Below are positions 15,839 through 23,883 of a stretch of 64,000 nucleotides of DNA, piece by piece. A model generated the notes under the pieces. That model was not told the origin of the DNA and searched no databases. It was given only the letters and a program-made list of their open reading frames with translations. The translations under genes and the position numbers were made by a program. This stretch comes from Poriferisodalis sp965214215 (lineage in GTDB: Bacteria; Actinomycetota; Acidimicrobiia; Acidimicrobiales; Poriferisodalaceae): positions 868,001-932,000 of the forward strand of contig NZ_CBDCBD010000003.1 of NCBI RefSeq assembly GCF_965214215.1, in the 5' to 3' direction. How positions within the stretch are numbered: the first letter of the stretch is position 1; every line of letters begins with the position of its first letter.

Positions 15839-16834
15839 ATGACAGCCACACTGCGCGACCTGGTGATGTCCAAGGGCTACGTCGTGGCCGACGGCGCGAT
15901 GGGCACACAGCTGTTCGCCGCCGGGCTGTCGGCGGGCTGGTCGCCGGAGGAATGGAATCTCAGCCACCCCGACGAGATACGCGCCATCCACCGGGGCTAC
16001 CTGCAGGCGGGCGCAGACCTGATTGTGACCAACAGCTTCGGCGGCAACTGCTTCCGCCAGTCGCTTCACGGCTTCGAACACCGGGTAGGTGAGCTGAATC
16101 AAGCTGCCGCGCAGATCGGCCGGCTCGAAGCCGACGCGGAGACGCAGCGGTCAGGGCGGCCAGTGCTTGTGGCCGGATCCATGGGGCCCACCGGCGAGCT
16201 GCTCGCACCGCTCGGCACCATGGAAGTGGGTGCGTGCGAAACCGCATTCGCCGAGCAAGCCGCCGCGCTAGCCGCCGGTGGCGCCGATCTGCTGTGGATC
16301 GAGACGATGAGCGCGCTCGACGAGATCGAGGCTGCCGTTCGAGGGGCACGCTCAGCGTGCGACCTGCCAATCGCCGCCACCATGAGCTTCGACACTGCCG
16401 GCCGCACGATGATGGGCGTGACCGGCAGGGAACTCGTTGAACGGCTGGGAGCGCTGGAGCTCGCTGCCCTCGGCGCCAACTGCGGCAACAACGTGCCCGA
16501 CACCGAGGCGGCTGTCATCGTCATTGCCAACGTCGGCAGCGGCACGCTGACGGTGTCCAAACCAAACGCAGGCGTGCCCCACTGGCACGGCGACGGACTG
16601 GTCTACGACGGCACACCCGAGTTGCTCGCCGCGCACGCACACCGCGCGCACATAGCGGGCGTCGATGTGATCGGCAGCTGCTGCGGCAGCACGCCAGCGC
16701 ACACCGAGCGGATTGTCTCGGTGCTCGCAGGCGATGAACCGCCGCCGTCCGTCGAGGTAGTCCTCAACCCGAAGACAGCCCTCGACGAACGCTTGGTCGG
16801 GCGGCGCCCACGCCGACGCCGGCGCGGCGGCTGA
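15839..16834 (+). CDS. homocysteine S-methyltransferase family protein
   Basis: A 331-residue TIM barrel of the homocysteine S-methyltransferase (BHMT/MetH N-terminal) family, which moves a methyl group from betaine, S-methylmethionine or another donor to a thiol. The zinc ligands are visible: LGANCG near residue 220 and GSCCGSTPAH near 285. The opening ADGAMGTQLFAAGL and TNSFGGN are typical. The start is ATG 15839 with GAAGGG eight bases upstream; a TTG is directly before it. The last 15 residues are strongly basic. The methyl donor cannot be inferred. Confidence 0.88.
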   Translation: MTATLRDLVMSKGYVVADGAMGTQLFAAGLSAGWSPEEWNLSHPDEIRAIHRGYLQAGADLIVTNSFGGNCFRQSLHGFEHRVGELNQAAAQIGRLEADAETQRSGRPVLVAGSMGPTGELLAPLGTMEVGACETAFAEQAAALAAGGADLLWIETMSALDEIEAAVRGARSACDLPIAATMSFDTAGRTMMGVTGRELVERLGALELAALGANCGNNVPDTEAAVIVIANVGSGTLTVSKPNAGVPHWHGDGLVYDGTPELLAAHAHRAHIAGVDVIGSCCGSTPAHTERIVSVLAGDEPPPSVEVVLNPKTALDERLVGRRPRRRRRGG

Positions 16835-16909
16835 CGCCAACCAGATGGGGTCTGGACGAGCTGACCCTGCTCGAACTCGTGGTTTCCGCGCGCGATCTAG
16901 GGTGAACCC

Positions 16910-17908
16910 ATGAACGGTCAGCTGCTTGCGGGTACCACCAGAGGCGTCTTCGTCGTCGACGGCACTGGGTCCACACAGACGCTCGACGCTCGCCATGTCC
17001 GCGACCTCGTGAACCTCGACGGTCGTGTGCTCGCGGGATCGGCTGCAGGACTGCACACCAGCGAAGACGGGGGCCGCACCTGGTCGGGACCGCAGCTTGA
17101 AGGCCGTGACGTCTGGCAGATCCGTGCTGCGCCGGGCGGGCGGCTCTACGCCAGCACCGAGCCCGCTGGCTTGTTCCGCAGCGACGACCAGGGAGAGACC
17201 TGGTCGGAGATCACCTCGTTCGCAGCCCTTCCCGAGGCCGAACGGTGGTGCGTGCCCGTCGAACCTCCCCAACCAGGACGTGCCCGTGCCCTGGTCATCG
17301 ACGAGCACGATCCTGACCGCATCTGGGTCGGCGTCGAAGTCGGCGGGGTGGCCCGCAGCACCGACGGCGGCGCGAGCTGGTCGGTCGATCTGCCCGGCGG
17401 CAATCCCGACATCCACATGATGTTCGCCCACCCAGCCGAGCCCGGTGTGCTGTTCGTCAGCACCGGCTACGGCCGCTTCGACGGTGTCGCCGAGGAACTC
17501 GAGGGCAACGCCGGCGTGTTCCGTTCCGACGACTACGGCGAGACATGGGACTACGCCTGGAAGGGCGTCGTGCCGCGCTACTCGCGCCCGCTGTGCATCG
17601 ACTGCCGCGACCCCTACAGCGTCACCGTCGCCAGCGCCCCCACGGCGTTCTCCCATTACAAAGACGACGGCGGGGCCAACGCAGCCCTGTACCGGTCGGA
17701 CGACCATGGCCAGTCGTGGCGGTCGCTCTGCGACGAGGCCCATTCGCCGTCACCCGTCAATTTTCACGGTCTCATCGCCGATCCCGCAAACGTCGGCGGC
17801 GTCCTGGTCGGCACAGACACCGGCGAGGTGTGGCAGGTATCCGAAGATGCCCAATGGACCGAACTCGGTTCCGGGTTACCTCTCGTCTGGTCGCTGGTGA
17901 TGGTCTGA
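16910..17908 (+). CDS. BNR/Asp-box beta-propeller protein
   Basis: A 332-residue protein with at least five Asp-box repeats: SEDGGRTW, SDDQGETW, STDGGASW, SDDYGETW and SDDHGQSW, spaced about 50-65 residues apart. This is the sialidase-like propeller fold also found in YCF48 and VPS10-type proteins. There is no signal peptide and no sialidase catalytic motif (no RIP/FRIP), so it is probably not a glycosidase but a binding or scaffold protein of the cytoplasm. Function unknown. It is followed 49 bp downstream by a TPR protein on the same strand. Confidence 0.8.
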   Translation: MNGQLLAGTTRGVFVVDGTGSTQTLDARHVRDLVNLDGRVLAGSAAGLHTSEDGGRTWSGPQLEGRDVWQIRAAPGGRLYASTEPAGLFRSDDQGETWSEITSFAALPEAERWCVPVEPPQPGRARALVIDEHDPDRIWVGVEVGGVARSTDGGASWSVDLPGGNPDIHMMFAHPAEPGVLFVSTGYGRFDGVAEELEGNAGVFRSDDYGETWDYAWKGVVPRYSRPLCIDCRDPYSVTVASAPTAFSHYKDDGGANAALYRSDDHGQSWRSLCDEAHSPSPVNFHGLIADPANVGGVLVGTDTGEVWQVSEDAQWTELGSGLPLVWSLVMV

Positions 17909-17957
17909 CGCAATCCCCAAGGATTGCCAAAGATCGGGGACTCAGGAGGCGGAACCC

Positions 17958-19253
17958 ATGAAGGACCGCTACGGCCTCAAGCTCAGCACCTCGTCCGTCG
18001 CCGCCCGTGAGGCCTATGTCGAGGGCATCGATCGGATGCTCGCCGCCGATTCCGGGGTCGAAGAGTGCCTGGCGACGGCGATCGACGCCGACCCGGGGTT
18101 CGCCCTTCCTCATGCCGCCATGGCCCGCCACCATCAGCTCTACGTGCGGCCCGCCGAAGCTCGCGCCGCTGTGGAAACCGCCGTCCGGCTGAGCGCCGGG
18201 GCCACAGCACGGGAACGCCAGCACGTGGAGATCGTTCGCCTGCTCGTGGCCAGCAAGGTCGCCGAAGCGCTCGACCTCATCGGGCAGCACGTCGCCGAGC
18301 ATCCCCGCGACGCGTTCGCCCTGTCCCCCGCGTGCGGCGTGTTCGGCGCCATCGGCTTCAGCGGCCGCATCGGCAGGGAATCCGAGCTGCTCGCATTCCT
18401 CGAACCGCTCGCCACCCACTACGGAGACGACTGGTGGTTCGCGACCGTGCATGCGTTCGCGCTCATCGAGACCGGCCGCTGGGACCAGGGCCGAGAGCTG
18501 GCCGAGCGTTCGCTGGCACAACGACCGACCAATCCCCATGGCGCCCACACACTGATCCATGCGTTCTTCGAAGCCGGTGACGACGACGAGGCGGTCGATT
18601 TCCTCGACGGGTGGCTCCCTGCCTCCGACCGGGCGAGCGTCCTGCACTGCCACATCTGGTGGCACTACGCGCTGGCATTGCTGGCAGTCGAACGCTCCGA
18701 CGCCGCGTGGGAGGCCTTCAGCCAGAATTGCCTGCCCGGCACGACGACCAGCCCGCCAATCACCGTGTTCTCCGATTCCTCGTCGTTCATGTGGCGCACT
18801 GAGCTGGCGGGCAACCCGCGCAACCGAGACTCGTGGGAGTTGGTGCGCGAGTTCTACGAGACAAACTTCCCCCAGCCCATCGTGTTTGTCGATGCCCACG
18901 TCGGCCTCCTCTACGCCGCACTGGGCGAAACCGAGCAGCTGCAGACGACCATCGCGCTGCTGCAAGAGCTCGGCGAGGCCAGCCGCCTGCCCGCAGAGAC
19001 GACCGGGGCGACACTGGCTCGGGCTTATGCCGCATTCGTCGACGAGAAGTGGTCGGCGGTCATAGACATCCTCGAGCCGCTGATCCCTCAAGTCGTCCGT
19101 ATCGGCGGCAGCCGGGCCCAGCGCGACCTGGTGACCAACACACTGCTCGCCGCCTACATCCGCAGTGGTCGGCTCGACGAGGCCCAAACCTTCTGTGCAC
19201 AGGTCGTCGACCGCCGCCCCACACGCCCGGTAGCCGGCTTCGCGCTCTGCTGA
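17958..19253 (+). CDS. TPR protein resembling TTC38
   Basis: A 431-residue helical-repeat protein. The order of segments (AIDADPGFALPHAAMARHH, ERQHVEIVRLL, HPRDAFALSPA, GDDWWFATVHAFALIETGRW, NPHGAHTLIHAFFEAG, LHCHIWWHYALALL) matches the conserved family known in eukaryotes as tetratricopeptide repeat protein 38, common in bacteria with unknown function. The conserved His and Trp residues in AHTLIH and CHIWWH suggest a metal or ligand site (inference). It is likely co-transcribed with the Asp-box protein. Confidence 0.82.
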   Translation: MKDRYGLKLSTSSVAAREAYVEGIDRMLAADSGVEECLATAIDADPGFALPHAAMARHHQLYVRPAEARAAVETAVRLSAGATARERQHVEIVRLLVASKVAEALDLIGQHVAEHPRDAFALSPACGVFGAIGFSGRIGRESELLAFLEPLATHYGDDWWFATVHAFALIETGRWDQGRELAERSLAQRPTNPHGAHTLIHAFFEAGDDDEAVDFLDGWLPASDRASVLHCHIWWHYALALLAVERSDAAWEAFSQNCLPGTTTSPPITVFSDSSSFMWRTELAGNPRNRDSWELVREFYETNFPQPIVFVDAHVGLLYAALGETEQLQTTIALLQELGEASRLPAETTGATLARAYAAFVDEKWSAVIDILEPLIPQVVRIGGSRAQRDLVTNTLLAAYIRSGRLDEAQTFCAQVVDRRPTRPVAGFALC

Positions 19254-19285
19254 CCCGACGCCCGACGGGCGTGAGCCGGATTGAA

Positions 19286-19516
19286 TCAGGGCTTGAGGGC
19301 GGTGAGAGGCACTACTGCGATGCCATCGTCGGTTTGATAGCCGTGGCCGAACGCAGTGATCACAATGAGGCGAGCTGGTTCGCCACGCCGGGTGGTGTCG
19401 ATCTGCGCACGGGCGGCGCGAAGTGATGCCATGGCCTCGGAGATTGCCTTCCCGCTGCCGAGCTGCTGCAACTGAGGATCGACAATGCCATTTGGTGACC
19501 CAGCACCATGGAGTCG
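19286..19516 (-). pseudogene. C-terminal remnant of a gene, possibly a DUF4143 ATPase
   Basis: About 75 residues in one minus-strand frame read like a protein end (ISEAMASLRAARAQIDTTRRG, then LIVITAFGHGYQTDDGIAVV and PLTALKP). The ending resembles the C-terminus of DUF4143-type ATPases, from memory. There is no start and no N-terminal domain, so it is a leftover. It fills the gap between the TPR gene and the esterase. Confidence 0.4.
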
Positions 19517-19619
19517 GTGACCATGCGTTTCGAACCGGCAAATGAACGAGCGGCCATGCCGTCTCCGACGTGGTGCGGTCGATCGTCGACATGAAGCGAA
19601 ACACGGTCTAGGAGTACAC

Positions 19620-20527
19620 ATGCCTCTTTCACCCGAGTCTGTCGCTTTCCTCGAGGCCGTCAAGAGGGCCATGCCACTCGCGCTGAGCGAGATGCCGCTG
19701 CACACCGCGCGCGAGGTGATGCGCACGACCGCCCTCCCACCGACCACCGAGATCTTCCAGCGGTTCGATGTGCAGGTGCCGACGCGAGCGGGCTCGGCGA
19801 CTGTGCGGGTGTACCGCCCCAGCGAGGCCACCGACCTGCCGGTGCTGATGTACCTGCACGGAGGCGGCTTTGCGCTCGGCGACCTCGACATGCACGACGA
19901 GTACCTGCGCAACCTCGCCAACGCTGCCGGCATCGTGATTGTCTCGGTCGACTACCGACTCGCACCTGCGCATCCGTATCCGGCGGGTCTCGACGACTGC
20001 GTGGATGTCTGGAGCTGGCTGCAGACCGGTTCCGCCGAGGTTCCCGGCGCCGTGAGCCGGCTCGGAGTCGGCGGCGACAGTGCGGGGGCTCGCTGTCGTT
20101 CGCCTTGGCGTTGCGCGCCCGCGACGAAGGTCTCAGAGTGCCCAAGGTGGTGGTGACTGCGTACGGAACCACCGAGATGCGCGTCTCCAACCCCGAACTA
20201 GGTGCGGAGGGCCTCCTTCTCAACGGGGACTGCGAATGGTTCTGGGACATGTACACGTCCGACCCGGCCCAACGCGCTGAGCCGTACTGCAGCCCCGCCG
20301 CGGCAACGGACCTGTCGAATCTCGGGGCGAATCTGGTGATCACTGCGGAGTACGACCCGACTCGGGACGCGACCGAGGACTACGCACAGCGCCTTCAGGC
20401 AGCCGGCAACCCGGTCACGCTGACCCGCTACGACGGCGAGCTGCACGGATTCTTCACGATCCTCAGACTGTCCGAGGCGCGCCGTGCGCTTGACCAAACC
20501 GTTGCGTTCCTCAATGAGCACCTGTGA
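19620..20527 (+). pseudogene. HSL-family alpha/beta hydrolase with a frameshift
   Basis: An esterase of the hormone-sensitive-lipase family. The oxyanion motif YLHGGGFALGD is near residue 80 and the nucleophile motif GGDSAG near 155, both in the first frame from ATG 19620 (SD GGAG at 19611). The rest of the protein (SFALALRARDEG onward, the Asp in EYDPTRD, the His in GELHGFF) continues in another frame. The break lies in the 5-G run at 20084-20088; one more G would restore GGDSAGGSLSF. Either a recent mutation or a sequencing indel explains it. If intact it would be about 300 residues, normal for the family. Confidence 0.8.
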
Positions 20528-20598
20528 AGGAAGAGGTGACGAGCGAGACGAGCAGCCGCCACGAGGTCATCGTCATCGGTGCCGCCGTCGGTGCCACG
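20524..20598 (+). pseudogene. N-terminal stub of a flavoprotein monooxygenase
   Basis: A GTG overlapping the hydrolase stop begins a frame reading RHEVIVIGAAVGAT, the first strand and glycine loop of an FAD-dependent oxidoreductase. The similarity stops at about 20598, where insertion-like sequence begins. The rest of the gene is absent in the window, so it was cut off by the arrival of the defence island. Confidence 0.5.
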
Positions 20599-20618
20599 GT
20601 GAATCGCCCCGGGTTTGA

Positions 20619-20900
20619 GGCTCTTCGCGTTTTAGCGTGGGGTGAGGGTGTCGAGCAGGGTCCAGTCGGGCTATCCCCGAGCGCGAACGAGAAAGTTGCT
20701 GCAGGGTTGGCGCAATGGGAGCTGCTGGGCCGCGCTGCACGAGTTCGACGTGCTAACCAGTGCTGGGACCAGGAGCGGGCACTGAGACGAGGCGGGAGCC
20801 ACGGCCCTGCTGGCTCTGCGGGGGCGCGATCGGGCCTGGCGGCGATTTCTGTTTCGGGACACGACCGGTATCTGCATAGGCGCCGAGTCGATGCTCCTAT
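20619..20900 (+). mobile_element. possible end of an ISL3-family insertion sequence
   Basis: GGCTCTTCGCGTTTTAGCG at 20619 resembles the terminal repeats of ISL3-family elements as I remember them (GGCTCTTC then a T-rich stretch). The following 280 bp contain no convincing gene on either strand. No second end was found. It sits at the junction between the truncated flavoprotein and the defence genes. Confidence 0.4.
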
Positions 20901-20916
20901 ATCGGCGGTCGCGGAG

Positions 20917-21834
20917 TCAGGAGGCGTTCGTCTCCTCGCTTCGTCGGTGCTCGAGCGTTTCGAGTAGGAATCGGCAGTAGGTCTGCGCCGTGCCGATTGC
21001 GAGATGAGCGTGGCGCGGTCCCAGACCGGTGCTGGGCCGGGTGCGGCCGTGGTCGGGGGCGTATTCATTGCGGAGTTCGGCGATGCCGACAGTGACCTGG
21101 GAGAGGTTCGATAGGACTCGCACGATGGTGTCGCGCCCTTTGGCAGTTGGGGCGATCTCGTCAGGGTGGGCTTTGAGGGCTTTCTGGACTGCCCTGACGA
21201 GCGCTGCCATGTCTGCGCGATCGTTGTATTCGATGCCAAGTTCTTCGAGGACGTGCTTGCTGGTTGCCTCGATGAGTGATTTCGAGGCACCGATCGCCAG
21301 TGCCGGGTCGGAAGGATCGAGCCGGCCCAGTTGCTCACGAATCGACGCAGGATTGCGCAGCTGCTCCAACGGCAGCTCCGGGACTGTCGACTTCTCGGTT
21401 GGATGGATGAATCCTCGGTCGTCAAGTTCGTGGCCGTCCCGGTGGAGAAGGCGTCGCAGCTTCAAGAGAGCGTGCTGTCGCATTGGCGGATTGTGGGGCT
21501 CGATCCAAGAGACAACCTCCTCGAAGACCCGCAACCCTGAGTCCACCTGTTCGGCATGGGTCCAGTCGATCGCCTCGCAATATGCGTCGAACAAGCACCG
21601 CCGCGCACCGGACTCATCCGGCTCCGGCCCTGGTGCGAATCCTTCGACTTCGAACGCATCGGCGATCGTGCGCAGAGTTCCCCACCCGACGCTCAGCTCC
21701 CGGACTTCCAGCCGGACTCGCCGATGGATCAGGTCCGCGGCCACGGCGTTGGACGCTAGCCAGCGACGGCGCGGTGCCCATGACAACGATCGCCCCGGTT
21801 GTCCGCCTGCCCCTGGCCGGGCACTGTCAGTCAC
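20917..21834 (-). CDS. abortive-infection family protein with Abi_C/HEPN-like C-terminus
   Basis: A 305-residue protein. The C-terminal 150 residues match the Abi_C layout: KSLIEATSKHVLEELG, a helical stretch, then VTVGIAELRNEYAPDHGR and a final ATP-like helix pair ending in TYCRFLLETLEH. RNEYAPDH is an R-x6-H motif with Asn after the Arg, the ribonuclease motif of HEPN toxins. The N-terminal half is helical with no recognised motif. It is divergent from, and next to, a restriction-modification pair, so a role in phage defence by RNA cleavage and growth arrest is likely (inference from family and context). Confidence 0.75.
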   Translation of the reverse strand: MTDSARPGAGGQPGRSLSWAPRRRWLASNAVAADLIHRRVRLEVRELSVGWGTLRTIADAFEVEGFAPGPEPDESGARRCLFDAYCEAIDWTHAEQVDSGLRVFEEVVSWIEPHNPPMRQHALLKLRRLLHRDGHELDDRGFIHPTEKSTVPELPLEQLRNPASIREQLGRLDPSDPALAIGASKSLIEATSKHVLEELGIEYNDRADMAALVRAVQKALKAHPDEIAPTAKGRDTIVRVLSNLSQVTVGIAELRNEYAPDHGRTRPSTGLGPRHAHLAIGTAQTYCRFLLETLEHRRSEETNAS

Positions 21835-21857
21835 ACCGTCGGTCTACCGTGCCGGGC

Positions 21858-22817
21858 ATGGATGAACAATTGTTTGAGTATGACCACGGGCATTCGCGAA
21901 GGGGCGGCCTGAAGCGGTTACGGTCAACTGTGATGGGCCGCGAAGTATCCGGAAGTCTGCAAGGCCACCGACGGTACGATCTGCCGTGTACTGAACCGCC
22001 TCGCAATCTCGGTCAATCTGTTCTCTTGTGCGGGAGAGCCGAAGAGGGCTTGGACCTGCTGCCTGATCGCAGCGTCCAGACCGTTGTGACATCGCCGCCG
22101 TACTGGTCGCTGCGGGACTACGAGGTCGACGACCAGATCGGTCGTGATGACGCTCTCGCTGACTACGTCAAGAGCATCGTCGTGACGTTCGACAAGATCC
22201 GGCGGGTGCTGACCGACGACGGCACCGTCTGGCTCAACGTAGGTGACAGCTACACCTCGGGTAACCGGCGCTACCGAGCCCCTGACCGCAAGAACCGGGC
22301 GCGTGCGATGCGGGTTCGGCCAGCAACGCCCGAGGGGCTCAAGCCGAAGGATCTCATCGGAGTTCCATGGCGCTTGGCATTCGCGCTTCAAGATGCTGGT
22401 TGGTGGCTGCGCTCAGAGGTGATCTGGCACAAGCCGAATGCCCATCCGGAATCGGTCCGGGACCGTCCGACCAAGGCGCACGAGTCCTTGTTCTTGCTGT
22501 CGAAGAACAAGGACTACTTCTATGACGTCGATGCCGTCCGCGGACCGAACGACCGTCGGCTGAGGACGGTTTGGGACATCAACACCGAGCCACGGCGGCG
22601 CGACGACTGCGGGGTAGAAGATCACCCAGCTGTCATGCCGCTAACGCTCGCAGACCAGTGCATCACCATCACCAGCAAACCCGGTGACATGGTCCTGGAC
22701 CCTTATGCGGGTTCCGGTACGACGCTGCTCGCGGCACGAGCACTTGATCGCAGATGGGCCGGTATCGAGCTCAACCCGGCCTTCGTGGATCTCATCGAGC
22801 GACGACTGGCCCAATGA
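21858..22817 (+). CDS. beta-class DNA methyltransferase, probably N4-cytosine
   Basis: A 319-residue site-specific DNA methyltransferase. The catalytic motif TSPPYWSLRDYE near residue 78 comes first, and the AdoMet motif DPYAGSGTTLLAA near 285 comes last, the beta-class order. SPPY is typical of N4-cytosine enzymes. FLLSKNKDYFYDVDAVR is a common family segment. ATG 21858 is the start used; a GTG/ATG slightly downstream is possible. The restriction endonuclease begins inside its last codons (ATGA overlap), so the modification enzyme is made first. Recognition site unknown. Confidence 0.9.
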   Translation: MDEQLFEYDHGHSRRGGLKRLRSTVMGREVSGSLQGHRRYDLPCTEPPRNLGQSVLLCGRAEEGLDLLPDRSVQTVVTSPPYWSLRDYEVDDQIGRDDALADYVKSIVVTFDKIRRVLTDDGTVWLNVGDSYTSGNRRYRAPDRKNRARAMRVRPATPEGLKPKDLIGVPWRLAFALQDAGWWLRSEVIWHKPNAHPESVRDRPTKAHESLFLLSKNKDYFYDVDAVRGPNDRRLRTVWDINTEPRRRDDCGVEDHPAVMPLTLADQCITITSKPGDMVLDPYAGSGTTLLAARALDRRWAGIELNPAFVDLIERRLAQ

Positions 22818-23608
22818 GCGACAGCGAGTCCCTGAGGCGCAAGATCGACGATCTCTCGCCGATGGGTGTTCGCTTCGTCGCACGCATGGTCGATTCGCTC
22901 TCGGACCCTCCACAGGCCCAGGGCTCCGCTTCTCAGCCAACGTGGATCACGGCGGAATCTGATTGGGTCGAGTACTTCGGCCTCCTCATTTCCGCGCACC
23001 ATGGGCTCGCCGTGGACGCACTCAAGGAGACTGGCTTCGAGAACGCGTTTCGGGATGCCTGCGAGGCAGTTGGCTGGAGCATCGATCCGCCCGCGTCGGC
23101 GACAAGGCGCTTCGTCGACACCACGGTTCAGACTCCTGATGGTCGTAGAAGAAAGCTCTCTTTGAAATCAACCGCCGCTCAACGGCTATCGAAATCGACG
23201 ATTCACATCTCCAAGCTCACCGAAGCGGCGTGGATCCAGGACGTCCGATCAGCTAGGAGTCGCCGGACCCGGACGTTGGAGCTCTTCGAGGAATACTGCG
23301 CCACGGTCGATGCCATCCTGATGCTCCGAGCGTTTCGTGACGATCCGCAGTCCGTTCCGTACTGCTATCAGCTCGTCGAGATACCGAGCGCGATCTTCGC
23401 GTCGTTGCAGTCGTTGCCTCTTTCGGCGTTTGAGGCAGACGGCCCGACGCTTGACTGTCCGTTCGAAGGGGAGTCTGGGGCGGCACGCGTTTCGCTGGAT
23501 AGGTCGGATGCCAAGGTGACTGTCAAGCAAATCAAGCTCTCGGCATGCGTTGTCCACGAAGAATGGGAACTCGGCGAGCGCAGGCTTCGGCAGGCAGAGT
23601 CTCGCTGA
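22814..23608 (+). CDS. type II restriction endonuclease partner
   Basis: A 264-residue protein overlapping the methyltransferase stop by 4 bp. The central segment DTTVQTPDGRRRKLSLKSTA has the spacing of a PD-(D/E)XK nuclease core with SLK as the third motif. The adjoining segment IHISKLTEAAWIQDVRS is one I associate with type II restriction enzymes. The order M then R and the tight coupling support the call. It would cleave unmodified DNA at the site protected by its partner. The sequence specificity cannot be given. Confidence 0.78.
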   Translation: MSDSESLRRKIDDLSPMGVRFVARMVDSLSDPPQAQGSASQPTWITAESDWVEYFGLLISAHHGLAVDALKETGFENAFRDACEAVGWSIDPPASATRRFVDTTVQTPDGRRRKLSLKSTAAQRLSKSTIHISKLTEAAWIQDVRSARSRRTRTLELFEEYCATVDAILMLRAFRDDPQSVPYCYQLVEIPSAIFASLQSLPLSAFEADGPTLDCPFEGESGAARVSLDRSDAKVTVKQIKLSACVVHEEWELGERRLRQAESR

Positions 23609-23800
23609 CAGCGCCTTGCAACTTGGATGCGATGTGATTCGCACTGGGTTTCGCGCAGGCTCCCGGTAAGAGGCCAGGGAACGAGCAGGCCTCCGCTCGG
23701 AGGCGGGGCGGTTGAGGGGTTATGCAAAGGTCTCCGGCAGACACGGGAATGACGGAAGTACGGTTGCGCGGGTATCTCGTTGAGTCCAGCACGGAGGTGG

Positions 23801-23837
23801 GGTGCCCAGCCTGGATTTGGCCTGGCTGGGCACCTTT
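23801..23837 (+). terminator. intrinsic terminator downstream of the restriction endonuclease
   Basis: GGTGCCCAGCC (23801-23811) pairs exactly with GGCTGGGCACC (23824-23834), a perfect 11-bp stem with a 12-base loop, followed by TTTACTCT. A smaller hairpin, GCCTCC-GCTC-GGAGGC, lies at 23683-23698. The large hairpin faces the end of the minus-strand secreted-protein gene and could serve both directions. Confidence 0.7.
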
Positions 23838-23883
23838 ACTCTGCTGCTGGCGGCGCTTGCACTTGTACGTTTCGCCGGATCCC

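Noticed and set aside
17772..19604. 610-codon minus-strand frame over the TPR gene
   Set aside because: Antisense shadow of the TTC38-like gene; low-complexity composition.
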